Counted from the stretch's first letter, positions 44,190-52,684 are shown. The stretch: DNA of 64,000 nucleotides from Lachnospiraceae bacterium UBA935 (GCA_002293525.1 DBDJ01000008.1:1-64000); one strand, 5' to 3'. Notes: a model not told the origin generated them from the sequence alone. Numbers and translations are program-made.

Positions 44190-44330
44190 CTAAGAAAACA
44201 TTGATGCATCCGTATTTCCTTAGCTGCTCCGCAGGATGCGCACGAATTTATTGCGGTAACTGGCACTTCGAGCCACATATCCGGCGCGGGAAACGCTGCA
44301 ATAGCGTTCCTTAAATCCATTTCTTTATAT
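44190..44330. repeat. Palindromic intergenic element (copy 1)
   Basis: In the gap before argC, GCTAAG and CTTAGC frame a hairpin near 44191-44226. This is followed by a TGCGCACGAATTTATTGCGG block and a smaller hairpin, AACGCT/AGCGTT. The GTATTTCCTTAGC...AGGATGCGCA...TTATTGCG pattern recurs at 49777-49881. It may be a dispersed palindromic repeat or a leader structure. The rest of 44331-44509 is AT-rich and holds the argC leader. Confidence 0.4.
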
Positions 44331-44509
44331 TCATATTATCGGTTACGCTTTTTGTTGTCAACAACTCTTATATGACAGCTACTGTGAAGCAACTTTTTAA
44401 TTGAAATATTGCTTTGAAAGAACTATAATAAAATTTGATTACTTTGACAAGTTATTCAGTTTTGGTAAATAGCCGAAACAAATAATAAATACAGAACAAG
44501 GAGAAGAAA

Positions 44510-45457
44510 ATGAAACATAAAATATTTATCGACGGCAGCGAAGGCACCACCGGCTTAAAAATTTACGAGCGTTTCCGTTCCAGAGCGGACATCGAGCTTA
44601 TTGATATTGCGCCGGAACTGCGTAAAGATCCCGCCGAACGCAAAAAAAAGATTAATGAATCCGACATTACTTTTCTATGCCTGCCGGACGATGCCGCCCG
44701 TGAATCAGCCGCCATGGCAGAAAACCCAAATGTCCGGATTATCGATGCTTCCACCGCACACCGGACGGCGGAAGGATGGAGTTACGGATTTCCGGAATTA
44801 TCAAATGATCATTTCGAGGCCATCCGCACCGGCAAAAGAATCGCCGTACCCGGATGCCACGCTACCGGATTTATTGCACTGGCCTATCCTTTGATAAAAT
44901 CACATATCCTGTCGGCCGATTACCCTTTTACGATCGGATCTGTCAGCGGCTACAGCGGAGCCGGCAAGAAAATGATAGCCGAATATGAAAATGATAGCCG
45001 TAAGCCACAATATGATGCCCCCCGCCTGTATGCCCTCGGCCAGCAACATAAGCATTTGCCGGAAATGCAAAAAATACCCGGCCTGAGCAGCCCCCCTATA
45101 TTTACTCCGATGATTGCCGACTATTATGCGGGGATGATCGTTTCCCTGCCGCTTTACACTAAATACCTGAATGACAAATCTTCCCCCCACAAATTAGAAG
45201 AGTTTTTTACCGACTACTATGCCGGACAAAAATTCATTAATATCATGCCTGTTTACGAAGACGGTGTTTCCGATCCTTTTCTGTGCTGCAACGAATGTGC
45301 CGGCTGGGATGGACTAAAGATCTTCATTACCGGAAATGAAAACCGTATCGTCCTCTCTGCCCAATTCGATAATCTAGGCAAAGGCGCTTCCGGCGCTGCC
45401 ATTCAATGCATGAATATTGCCCTTGGCTGTGAAGCAGATACAGGACTTGTTTTATAA
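44510..45457 (+). CDS. argC: N-acetyl-gamma-glutamyl-phosphate reductase, type 2
   Basis: A 315-residue ArgC of the shorter type 2 class. It reduces N-acetyl-glutamyl phosphate to the semialdehyde in arginine synthesis. The nucleotide-binding start is IFIDGSEGTTGLKIYERF. The catalytic Cys is in AVPGCHATGF, and SVSGYSGAGKKMI follows. It stands alone with its own terminator; the other arg genes are not in this window. AAGGAGAAGAAA precedes the ATG. Confidence 0.92.
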   Translation: MKHKIFIDGSEGTTGLKIYERFRSRADIELIDIAPELRKDPAERKKKINESDITFLCLPDDAARESAAMAENPNVRIIDASTAHRTAEGWSYGFPELSNDHFEAIRTGKRIAVPGCHATGFIALAYPLIKSHILSADYPFTIGSVSGYSGAGKKMIAEYENDSRKPQYDAPRLYALGQQHKHLPEMQKIPGLSSPPIFTPMIADYYAGMIVSLPLYTKYLNDKSSPHKLEEFFTDYYAGQKFINIMPVYEDGVSDPFLCCNECAGWDGLKIFITGNENRIVLSAQFDNLGKGASGAAIQCMNIALGCEADTGLVL

Positions 45458-45480
45458 TAAGGAATCTGCATTTGCACAAA

Positions 45481-45538
45481 AACAGATGTGAACTCTGGCT
45501 AATACCTTTCCCCGACAGAAGCACACATCTGTTTTATT
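45481..45538 (+). terminator. Intrinsic terminator after argC
   Basis: AACAGATGTG (45481-45490) pairs perfectly with CACATCTGTT (45524-45533), followed by TTATTT. It ends argC transcription and may also serve the convergent nitrilase-like gene. Confidence 0.7.
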
Positions 45539-45592
45539 TGGACTATCGTCCCTCCTCATTACTGCTGTTTATAAAAATACGCTCATACGGTT

Positions 45593-46462
45593 TTATCTAT
45601 TTGGAAATAGCGCCCAGCTGGAATAGCCGAGACGTGGCTGTTCCGCTTTCGGTATGTCATACACAGAAGGCCTTCTGTTCATAAAACTTCCTACCCGCGC
45701 TTCTATTATATTAGGATAATCCGTGTCTATATAAGCCTGAAAAAAATCCGGTTGATCCGAAGCACCGGCCACAATCACGCCACCCGGATCGACCATCAGG
45801 CTTTTTCCGCAGAATACACTGTCCTCCGACAGGCTGCCATACAGATTGACGCCGAGGACATACATAGCGTTATATAGTGCCATTCCTTTAATCAGATCCG
45901 TCCAGCAGCTGTCCTTGGGACTATGAAAAGCCACCGGAACCGCTAAATACCTGACCCCTTGAAGGGCTAGTGTCCGCGCCAGCTCCGGAAACCGGATATC
46001 GTAGCCGACAACTATACCTATTTTACCGAAGTCAGTGTCCCAGGTAAACAAATTTTCTCCATATTCACAATATTTTGCTTCCTTTTCATTGTCAACACAA
46101 TTCATTCCGTCAAAAAGATGGATTTTATCATAACTGCCTGCCACATTACCGTCCCTGTCAAAAAGCATCGAAGTATTATATAGCTTCCCCGAGCTGATAT
46201 GTCTGTTTAAAACAGTACCGCCGACAATATAAGTCTGGTATTCATAGGCTTTTAAGCTGAGCGCCTCCGTTACCTCTCTGGGATAACACCCTGCGGATTC
46301 CCAATTTGCAAAGGTATAAAAGTGTTCCGGCAGCACTATCATATCAATCTGTTTGTAATAAGCTGCAGCTTCATCAATTAGGGAGAGCGCATTCTTAAGA
46401 TTCGTTTCCCGATCCCTGCCAGGCATAGTCTGGATGCCCACCATGCTTATCCGTGCTGACAT
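45593..46462 (-). CDS. Nitrilase-family protein lacking the catalytic cysteine
   Basis: A 289-residue carbon-nitrogen hydrolase homologue. Glu46 (VLPEHFYTF) and Lys113 (YDKIHLFDG) of the Glu-Lys-Cys triad are present. The third position reads GIVVGYDIRFPEL, where active members have Cys-Tyr-Asp: Gly153 (GGC) stands in place of Cys (TGC). Amide hydrolysis would therefore be lost. The rest of the fold is conserved and the frame is open, so it is either a pseudoenzyme or a recent point mutation. AAGAGGAGATAATT supports ATG 46462. Inactivity is inferred. Confidence 0.85.
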   Translation of the reverse strand: MSARISMVGIQTMPGRDRETNLKNALSLIDEAAAYYKQIDMIVLPEHFYTFANWESAGCYPREVTEALSLKAYEYQTYIVGGTVLNRHISSGKLYNTSMLFDRDGNVAGSYDKIHLFDGMNCVDNEKEAKYCEYGENLFTWDTDFGKIGIVVGYDIRFPELARTLALQGVRYLAVPVAFHSPKDSCWTDLIKGMALYNAMYVLGVNLYGSLSEDSVFCGKSLMVDPGGVIVAGASDQPDFFQAYIDTDYPNIIEARVGSFMNRRPSVYDIPKAEQPRLGYSSWALFPNR

Positions 46463-46797
46463 AATTATCTCCTCTTGATTATAACAAATCAACGCTTGAA
46501 TTTCCACACTGAAAATAAACTTCTATTTATCTTCCTACTTATTATACTATCTTATTTTATTGATAATTTCTACCGTTTTACAAAAATAGACATTTTATGT
46601 CCAATATTGTAGGGACTAAAAAACGATTTAACAGATTATTTAATTATTCGCGATATAAAAGTTGATTTTTACTATTGATAATTATTATTATTTGTATCAG
46701 CAGTTATTTTGTGATAATATTAAATCATATCGGTATGCCGTTAACCGCATGGCTGTAAGTACAGTTCTTTTAGCTAATTCCGGCAGGGAGGTTTGTC
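46463..46797. other. AT-rich spacer with a promoter for the dtxR-like gene
   Basis: A 335-bp spacer. TTGTAT (46692-46697), 17 bp, TAATAT (46715-46720) is a moderate promoter for the dtxR-MFS pair. The leader holds a small ATGC/GCAT hairpin and GGGAGG before a TTG start. I see no gene and no clear metal-box palindrome. Confidence 0.45.
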
Positions 46798-47214
46798 TTG
46801 AATATTCATGAATCGGCAGAAAATTATTTAGAGACTATTTTGATTCTTGAAAAACGGCTGGGATCCGTTCGTTCCATTGACATCGTAAATGAATTGGATT
46901 TTTCCCGTCCAAGTGTCAGTGTTGCCATGAAAAAACTACGCCAAAGCGGGCATATTGATATGGACGACAGCGGCAATATCCTGCTTACGGAAAGCGGAAG
47001 CAGAATAGCTGGTGCAATGTATGAGCGTCATACCCTTCTGACCGGTTTTTTAATTTCCTTAGGTGTAGATGAGAATACTGCCTCAGAAGACGCCTGCCGC
47101 ATGGAACATGTAATCAGCCAGCAGACCTTTGAAAAGATCTGCGAACATATTAAAAAATCTGATAATTCACTATCGGGGGATTTACGATGGGGAGAAAAAA
47201 GTTACCAAAGATAA
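46798..47214 (+). CDS. DtxR/MntR-family metal-dependent regulator
   Basis: A 138-residue regulator with an N-terminal winged helix (IVNELDFSRPSVSVAMKKL) and a dimerisation/metal domain with His, Glu and Cys candidates (EDACRMEHVISQQTFEKIC). The SH3-like third domain of long DtxR proteins is absent, as in MntR types. Translation starts at TTG behind GGGAGGTTTGTC. It overlaps the MFS gene by 28 bp, so it probably controls that exporter in response to Fe or Mn. Confidence 0.85.
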   Translation: MNIHESAENYLETILILEKRLGSVRSIDIVNELDFSRPSVSVAMKKLRQSGHIDMDDSGNILLTESGSRIAGAMYERHTLLTGFLISLGVDENTASEDACRMEHVISQQTFEKICEHIKKSDNSLSGDLRWGEKSYQR

Positions 47215-48389
47215 TATTATTTATGGCCGGCCAGACCATTTCTCTTTTTGGTTCTTCCATCGTACAATATGCTATTAACTGGCATATCACGCTGGTTACT
47301 CAAAGTGGCCTGATGCTGACAATTGCCACTTTATGCGGATTTTTGCCGCAACTGTTGATATCCTTGTTTGCCGGTGTCTGGGCCGACCGTTATAACCGTA
47401 AAACACTGATTATCCTATCCGACAGTATAATCGCTTTTTTCACCCTTATCTTAGCCATCCTATTTTCAATAGGCTACTCTGATATGTGGTTATTATTTGT
47501 AATTTCCGCCATACGCTCTCTCGCTACTGGCATTCAGATGCCTGCTGTAAATGCCTATCTTACCGAACTGGTACCGCAGGATAAATTGATATCCGTTAAC
47601 GGTCTTAATTCCAGTATCAACAATGGCATGCTTCTGCTTTCACCCGCAGCTGCCGGCGGATTATACAGTCTGACCGGAATGGAAATGATTTTCTGGGTGG
47701 ATGTGGCAACGGCAGCCGTCGCTATTACCCTACTCGTATCTTTGAAAACAGTTCCCAGAGAACGCCTTACTGCTGATTCCCGTAAAAAGATGATTCATGA
47801 CCTGCTTGAGGGAATCCGCTATTCCCGAACAACACGCTGGCTAAAACAGCTGCTGCTTTTTAATCTTTTCTTTGCACTTATGGTCGGGCCGGTGGTTTTT
47901 CTGACACCATTGATGATAAGCCGAAGCTTCGGAACCGAACCTTGGCGGTTAGCCGCTCATGAAATGACCTTCTCTGCCGGCGGGATCATCGGCGGGATCA
48001 TCATCGGGATTATTGCCAGACGTATCAAGAATCCGACACATATGTTAATCGTATCCAGTGCCTTCTTCGGACTATGTACTTTTATGATGGGACTTTCCCC
48101 TAATTTTATGTTTTACCTTGCTGTTATGCTGCCCTTAGGCATCTCAATGCCCTTTTTCAATGCTTCCTGTACCACTCTTATGCAGCTCAATATTAGCCCT
48201 GATTTTCTCGGCCGCGCCTTCGGACTGCTGACAATCTCCATGACTTCAGCGATGCCTCTGTCCACTGTTTTTTTCGGTCCGCTCTCGGATTATGTCAGTG
48301 TGGAAATCCTTCTGTTAATAACCGGTGCCGCGATGATTGTCATTTCCCTCTCCGTAATACGACTAAAAGATCTACGCTATCCCTCTTAA
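47187..48389 (+). CDS. MFS transporter (EntS-like exporter class)
   Basis: A 400-residue major facilitator with 12 membrane helices. The loop 2-3 signature is VWADRYNRKTLI, with the expected Asp and Arg residues. The sequence is closest in style to DHA3-type/EntS-like exporters. It overlaps the dtxR-like gene upstream, so a metal-linked substrate is plausible but unproven. Its 3' end overlaps the convergent nrdG-like gene by 18 bp. Confidence 0.85.
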   Translation: MGRKKLPKIILFMAGQTISLFGSSIVQYAINWHITLVTQSGLMLTIATLCGFLPQLLISLFAGVWADRYNRKTLIILSDSIIAFFTLILAILFSIGYSDMWLLFVISAIRSLATGIQMPAVNAYLTELVPQDKLISVNGLNSSINNGMLLLSPAAAGGLYSLTGMEMIFWVDVATAAVAITLLVSLKTVPRERLTADSRKKMIHDLLEGIRYSRTTRWLKQLLLFNLFFALMVGPVVFLTPLMISRSFGTEPWRLAAHEMTFSAGGIIGGIIIGIIARRIKNPTHMLIVSSAFFGLCTFMMGLSPNFMFYLAVMLPLGISMPFFNASCTTLMQLNISPDFLGRAFGLLTISMTSAMPLSTVFFGPLSDYVSVEILLLITGAAMIVISLSVIRLKDLRYPS

Positions 48390-49091
48390 CGTGGCAGGAA
48401 TTCCTAGACTGGCCAGGTTTTCGACAAGGCTTCTCATTTCAGCCGGCTGGTAAGCATGAAATCCCTTTTGGATCACATTACCGTTTTCCTCATAAGACTG
48501 CAGATAATACCTACCTTTTCCGCTAATTCGTTTCCCTATTTCGATAAGATCTACTTCTGTATGCAGCTCTTTTATCACAGTAGTGCGAAACTCGTAGGAA
48601 ATCGCCGGGGTTTCGGTATTTCCGGCATCTAATATAAGCTGAATACTCTTTTCGATTTTATTATAATCAATATATTGGCAACCGGTCGTAATGGCATATT
48701 TATCTGTGCTATTCTTTATGTCCATTGCTATGTAATCCACTAGATTAGCTGACAGAAGCCCTTTAAGGACTTCTGGGTGGTGGCCATTGGTATCCAGTTT
48801 GACGGCATAACCCATAGCCTTTATTTGTCGGATGAACTCTTTTAAATCAAGCTGCATTGTAGGTTCTCCGCCGCTGATGCACACACCGGTCAGAATTTTC
48901 TTCCTGCTTTCAAGAAATCGCAGAATCTCTTCCTGAGGAATCAGATCAGTCTTTCTGTCTTCCCGGGAAATTACTAAATCACGGTTATGACAAAAGGGGC
49001 AACAAAAATCACAGCCTACTGTAAAAATACTGGTGGCAATATGTTCCGGATAATCTAATAACGTTGTTTTATACAGACCAGCAATGTTCAT
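48372..49091 (-). CDS. Anaerobic ribonucleotide reductase activase (NrdG2-type radical SAM)
   Basis: A 239-residue radical SAM enzyme that installs a glycyl radical, probably on an anaerobic ribonucleotide reductase. The cluster motif is CDFCCPFC, and SAM-binding CISGGEPTMQ follows. The N-terminal NIAGLYKTTLLDYPEH is typical of the NrdG2 subfamily (TIGR02495). No nrdD is present in the window. It diverges from tadA across a 123-bp region that holds a perfect palindrome. Confidence 0.85.
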   Translation of the reverse strand: MNIAGLYKTTLLDYPEHIATSIFTVGCDFCCPFCHNRDLVISREDRKTDLIPQEEILRFLESRKKILTGVCISGGEPTMQLDLKEFIRQIKAMGYAVKLDTNGHHPEVLKGLLSANLVDYIAMDIKNSTDKYAITTGCQYIDYNKIEKSIQLILDAGNTETPAISYEFRTTVIKELHTEVDLIEIGKRISGKGRYYLQSYEENGNVIQKGFHAYQPAEMRSLVENLASLGIPATLRGIA

Positions 49092-49141
49092 TTCGGTATT
49101 AACTTTCTTGGGACAAAAATATGTATGCTATGTGTCGGTAG

Positions 49142-49162
49142 CTATAGTATAATATACTATAG
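49142..49162. promoter_or_regulatory. Perfect 21-bp palindrome between nrdG2 and tadA
   Basis: CTATAGTATA and TATACTATAG are exact inverted copies around a single A. TATAAT-like hexamers occur on both strands here, so it could be an operator overlapping divergent promoters. AT-rich palindromes can arise by chance; function is inferred. Confidence 0.45.
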
Positions 49163-49214
49163 TATAATACATAGTAAACGACTAATCAATGGTTCCAAAA
49201 GGCAGGTTGTGAAT

Positions 49215-49739
49215 GTGGATAATGTGATTCATCAAAAATATATGAGAGAAGCTCTGAAGCAGGCCAAGAAAGCCTACGGCTTAGGTGAAGTGCCAATTGG
49301 CTGCGTGATCGTCTTTGAAGGCAGAATAATAGGACGGGGGTATAATAGGCGCAACACCGATAAAAGCACACTTGCTCATGCGGAGCTTACTGCCATAAAG
49401 AAAGCCAGCAAGGTAATTGGGGACTGGCGACTGGAGGGCTGCACCTTATATGTTACATTAGAGCCTTGCCAAATGTGCGCCGGTGCCATTGTCCAGGCGC
49501 GCATTTCGGAGGTCGTAATGGGCAGTATGAATCCTAAGGCAGGCTGCGGCGGCTCTATCCTCAATATCTTACAAATGCCAGAGTTTAATCATCAGGTACA
49601 AATAACAAGAGGCATCATGGAAGATGACTGCTCATTTTTGCTGACCTCTTTCTTTCAGAATCTCCGCAACCGAAACCGTATTAAAAAAGGAATTCCTATC
49701 GCTGTCCGAGAAGCCGATGAATGGCCGCCTAGGAGGTAG
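49215..49739 (+). CDS. tadA: tRNA adenosine(34) deaminase
   Basis: A 174-residue deaminase that converts A34 to inosine in tRNA-Arg. The zinc and catalytic motifs are HAELTAI and PCQMCAGAI, in the standard order. GTG at 49215 is chosen since GGCAGG lies eight bases upstream; an upstream reading to 49125 has no ribosome site. In Firmicutes tadA is often followed by the SRP RNA gene, as it is here, but a large hairpin is inserted between them. Confidence 0.9.
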   Translation: MDNVIHQKYMREALKQAKKAYGLGEVPIGCVIVFEGRIIGRGYNRRNTDKSTLAHAELTAIKKASKVIGDWRLEGCTLYVTLEPCQMCAGAIVQARISEVVMGSMNPKAGCGGSILNILQMPEFNHQVQITRGIMEDDCSFLLTSFFQNLRNRNRIKKGIPIAVREADEWPPRR

Positions 49740-49776
49740 GCTTTAAACAAATCGCCGGTAACTGTGACGGAAGTAA

Positions 49777-49881
49777 GGCATTTCTTAGCAGGTGCGCATA
49801 TCTGTTAAATTGCGTCTTCGCTATCAACTGACTGGCTGCGCGGTCATCGTCAGATTGCCCGGATTTAAAGGCTAAGATGCC
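49777..49881. repeat. Palindromic intergenic element (copy 2)
   Basis: GGCATTTCTTAGC (49777-49789) pairs with GCTAAGATGCC (49871-49881) around about 80 nt containing TGCGCA...TTAAATTGCG. The order of these blocks matches the element at 44190-44330. No coding frame is supported here. Confidence 0.45.
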
Positions 49882-49911
49882 AAAAAACGTTATATTAAAA
49901 AAAGCCCAAGT

Positions 49912-50151
49912 CCTAACGAAAAAGTGGTGGCCGCAAGGCTCGGGGGACGGAGGGCTGGACGGTCGGTTTTCTCGGCGGACGCATTAAGTGCCAACGCAGA
50001 GGAAACCAATTCAAGTGGAGCACCTCTGGGCGAGACTTGAATGCTCTGGGTTCCTCGGAGTGCTATAAACGCCGCGTCCAGAGAGAAAAGCCGACCGTTC
50101 AGCCCTCCGGCCCCCGAGCCCTCCCCCTCCTCTTTTTCACTTAACATTAGG
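49912..50151. ncRNA. Giant GC-rich hairpin, candidate structured RNA or mobile palindrome
   Basis: A roughly 240-bp imperfect inverted repeat. GGCTCGGGGG (49937-49946) pairs with CCCCCGAGCC (50111-50120). Inward, CGGAGGGCTG pairs with CAGCCCTCCG, ACGGTCGG with CCGACCGT and GGACGC with GCGTCC. Further inside are AGGAAACC with GGTTCCT and ATTCAAGT with ACTTGAAT. Outward pairing continues through GAAAAAG/CTTTTTC to CCTAA/TTAGG. It is far more GC-rich than its surroundings. It could be a rod-like RNA (6S-like in shape only) or a non-autonomous element. No promoter or strand could be assigned. Confidence 0.5.
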
Positions 50152-50218
50152 GAGTGAACAGTGAACAGTAACAAACAGCTTACAGCGAAAATACAGGAAA
50201 ATACAAAAGAAGCAACTC

Positions 50219-50247
50219 TTGACAATCCCAGCAAAAACCAGTATACT
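50219..50247 (+). promoter_or_regulatory. Sigma-A promoter of the SRP RNA
   Basis: TTGACA (50219-50224), 17-bp spacer, TATACT (50242-50247); start expected near 50254, exactly at the 5' strand of the SRP RNA terminal stem. Confidence 0.8.
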
Positions 50248-50253
50248 AAAAAA

Positions 50254-50409
50254 ACCGTGGCTGCCCTTTACAGGCGGCGATGAAGTTTGGGTCTTGCGCA
50301 ATAAGTGTCTGCGAATCGTGTCAGGTTGGGAACAAAGCAGCACTAAACAGAAATTCTTATGTGCCGCAAGGGTGCCTGGCGGAGTCACCTGTAAAGGTAA
50401 CGCACGGTA
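50254..50409 (+). ncRNA. ffs: Signal recognition particle RNA (small bacterial type)
   Basis: The conserved SRP apical domain is visible: GTGTCAGGTTGGGAACAAAG, then AGCAGCACTAA and GTGCCGCAAGGGTGCCTGG. The 5' end ACCGTG pairs with the 3' CACGGT, and CTTTACAGG with CCTGTAAAG, closing a rod of about 155 nt. It lacks the Alu-type domain of the large Bacillus SRP RNA. A run of seven T residues (50422-50428) follows. It has its own consensus promoter and lies downstream of tadA, as in other Firmicutes. Confidence 0.92.
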
Positions 50410-50410
50410 T

Positions 50411-51292
50411 TTATATCCTGACTTTTTTTAGATAATAACCATTTTTACCGTTTTCTGCTATTCCTCCCTGACATTCAAATGCTTCAAAGCCAAACATCAT
50501 GGCAACCATTTTTTCGCGTTCATAGAAGACCCCCGGAACACCCAAATAAAAACTCTCGTTCTCCATTCCCAGAATAATATGTCGGTAATTATAAAACCCA
50601 TGCAACAAAAAGCTGTTATGGGCCAGATGCTGATACTCCGAGCTCATAATAATAAAATCCTTTGGTTCAATCGAAATATAGAGTCTGTCATCCCCATAAG
50701 GATGAACTTGCTTGTAACTTTTTAGCAGCTGCTGCCATTTGTCAGGCATCATCCTGACTTCTTCCAGTCTTCTGCGCACCGTTGCATCATCTTTCTGAGC
50801 AAAGTTTTCGCGGTTATTCTTACCTTGGGACTGGTTAAAATCACGCCGGTTTTGTGCATTACCCTGTGCTGAAGAAGAATCCGCGACTTGCATATTTGGC
50901 AGCGTTTCCGCAGTATGACCCTCACTTTTCTCATTTCTTTCGCCTGCGGCCATTCTCCCTGTTATGTAAGTCCCACCGGCGAGCCGTAGCCTGAATTCCT
51001 CCAAATCTTTATAGTTCAGGCATTTCCCTCCTCTACCTATCTCCTCAACCGGAAAATTTTGCTGAAACTCCCCTTTTCCTTCCTCCATATGGATCATTCC
51101 CACAGATACTGAATCTGTATTCGATTCAGCCATGATTTCATAGCGCCCTGCTTCATTGATATCTTTAGTATTCACATGCATGTCCATATAAAACATTGCA
51201 TCCTTGATCTCTATTTTAAGATAGCCAGCACTTTTAACCTTAACTTCATCCTTCACATAAGACAAATAAATCATACGCTTATCATAAATCAC
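50411..51292 (-). CDS. Uncharacterised protein, possibly DUF6128
   Basis: A 293-residue soluble protein without signal peptide or membrane helices. The N-terminal 110 residues form a beta-rich domain. A Gln/Asn-rich linker follows (about 130-170). The C-terminal part (SFLLHGFYNYRHIILGME, GVPGVFYEREKMVAMMFGF) resembles a domain I associate with Lachnospiraceae (DUF6128), recalled from memory and not checked. GTG start behind AGGAGGAGCAGGTT. It converges on the SRP RNA, with its stop next to the RNA 3' end. Confidence 0.6.
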   Translation of the reverse strand: MIYDKRMIYLSYVKDEVKVKSAGYLKIEIKDAMFYMDMHVNTKDINEAGRYEIMAESNTDSVSVGMIHMEEGKGEFQQNFPVEEIGRGGKCLNYKDLEEFRLRLAGGTYITGRMAAGERNEKSEGHTAETLPNMQVADSSSAQGNAQNRRDFNQSQGKNNRENFAQKDDATVRRRLEEVRMMPDKWQQLLKSYKQVHPYGDDRLYISIEPKDFIIMSSEYQHLAHNSFLLHGFYNYRHIILGMENESFYLGVPGVFYEREKMVAMMFGFEAFECQGGIAENGKNGYYLKKVRI

Positions 51293-51376
51293 AACCTGCT
51301 CCTCCTGTCATTAAAATTATTGCTCACACTATTGTATGCGCGATACATAACCCATATTACCGCCAAATTAGGCAAA

Positions 51377-51443
51377 AAGCTCCGCCGTCCTGCCATAAAT
51401 ATCAACCTTGCATACAGCATTGACAGGCAGATCGGCGGAACTT
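51377..51443 (-). terminator. Intrinsic terminator after the CdaR-like gene
   Basis: On the minus strand TCCGCCG (complement of 51433-51439) pairs with CGGCGGA (complement of 51381-51387), extended by CTGCC/GGCAG and AAG/CTT, and runs into CTTTTTG. It terminates the regulator gene at 51520. Confidence 0.65.
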
Positions 51444-51519
51444 GTTCGGTTCCGGCATGTTGTGAATCAAATTATCTTAAATAAACGTCCTTTAGAAAGC
51501 CTCTTTTAATAAATCACCT

Positions 51520-52608
51520 TCAATAAACCACTGATTCCAGGTACTTCATATAACTGACTACCATTAAAGCGATCTTAAATGTCAGCGCATCATCGAACTT
51601 CCTGACATCCAGCCCTGTTCGTTTCTCTAGCTTCTCAAGCCGGTACACCAGTGTATTCCGATGCACAAACAGCTGTCTTGATGCTTCCGAAACATTCAGG
51701 TCATTTTCAAAGAACTTATTAACTGTAGTCATAATCTCCTCATCAAAATCCACCTGATTGCCTTCCCCCAATATTTCATCTATAAAAATCTTACAGAGAC
51801 TGGCCGGCAGCTGATATATCAGTCTTCCGATTCCCAATGTATTGTATCCGCTAACGCTTTTCTCAACATAGAAAATCTTCCCCACATCTAATGCCATTGC
51901 CGCTTCTTTATACGACTTCGATACATCTTTTAATTCCTGCACAATCGTCCCATAGGCCACCCGCACATTCATCATTGCTTCGGTATTCATCATATCTACA
52001 ATCGTCCGCGCAATATGCTCGACCGCTTCATATCCGGAACCCGGAGCCAGTGACTTAATCAGAATAACATTTTTCTCGTCTACTGCCGTCGTATAATCCC
52101 CCGCATTGGGTGAAAACATCTCCCTTAATAATTCGATGGCAGTACTGTCTCTTTCATTTTTGATCTCTAATAACAGAACTACCCTAGGTACCATCACTTC
52201 AATGTGTAGCTTCTTAGCCCGATTATACACATCAACCAACAAAAGATTGTCCATGATCAGATTCTGGAAAAAATTATTGCGGTCAAATCTTTCCTTGTAT
52301 GCCGTCAATAGATGCTGTATCTGGCTCACAGCAATTCTTCCGATCATATAAGCATCTTCAGATCCGCCTTTTGCGATCAAAATATATACTATTTCCCCTT
52401 CATCAATAATTTTCAGCAAATGATTCAGCCCCACCACTTGACTGTCTGCCGGGGATACCGCAAAAGACCGGACCATTTCTTCTTGCAGAGGATCTGTTTC
52501 ATAAGTAGCGGCAACAATCATTCCGTCCGGATCACATACACACAAATCAACCCTCGTAATTGTTTTCAGTTCTTCAATACTGGCCCTGATTATTTGACTT
52601 GAAATCAT
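51520..52608 (-). CDS. CdaR/PucR-type helix-turn-helix regulator
   Basis: A 362-residue regulator. The N-terminal 130 residues are a sugar-diacid-recognition-like sensor domain (LCVCDPDGMIVAATYE). A central GGDEF-related domain follows. The C-terminal HTH_30 domain reads FFENDLNVSEASRQLFVHRN and TLVYRLEKLEKRTG. ATG 52608 or GTG 52614 is possible, with AAGGAA upstream. It follows an MsmX-type sugar ABC ATPase and may sense a carbohydrate or derived acid. Separate terminators on either side indicate its own transcription unit. Confidence 0.85.
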   Translation of the reverse strand: MISSQIIRASIEELKTITRVDLCVCDPDGMIVAATYETDPLQEEMVRSFAVSPADSQVVGLNHLLKIIDEGEIVYILIAKGGSEDAYMIGRIAVSQIQHLLTAYKERFDRNNFFQNLIMDNLLLVDVYNRAKKLHIEVMVPRVVLLLEIKNERDSTAIELLREMFSPNAGDYTTAVDEKNVILIKSLAPGSGYEAVEHIARTIVDMMNTEAMMNVRVAYGTIVQELKDVSKSYKEAAMALDVGKIFYVEKSVSGYNTLGIGRLIYQLPASLCKIFIDEILGEGNQVDFDEEIMTTVNKFFENDLNVSEASRQLFVHRNTLVYRLEKLEKRTGLDVRKFDDALTFKIALMVVSYMKYLESVVY

Positions 52609-52646
52609 TTTCACACCGTTCCTTTTATTTAAACCATAACATCAAT

Positions 52647-52675
52647 AAAAGGGATGCCTTAGGCATCCCTTTTAT
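52647..52675 (-). terminator. Intrinsic terminator after the MsmX-type gene
   Basis: A perfect 12-bp stem AAAAGGGATGCC (52647-52658) with GGCATCCCTTTT (52662-52673) and a 3-nt loop, T-rich on either strand. Confidence 0.85.
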
Positions 52676-52684
52676 AAAATCTTC

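Noticed and set aside
44063..44320. 85-codon minus-strand frame upstream of the ArAE gene
   Set aside because: It covers the palindromic element and overlaps the ArAE gene start in a different frame.
49890..50234. 114-codon minus-strand reading frame over the giant hairpin
   Set aside because: The sequence is explained by the inverted repeat; the translation is low-complexity without family features and no ribosome site precedes it.
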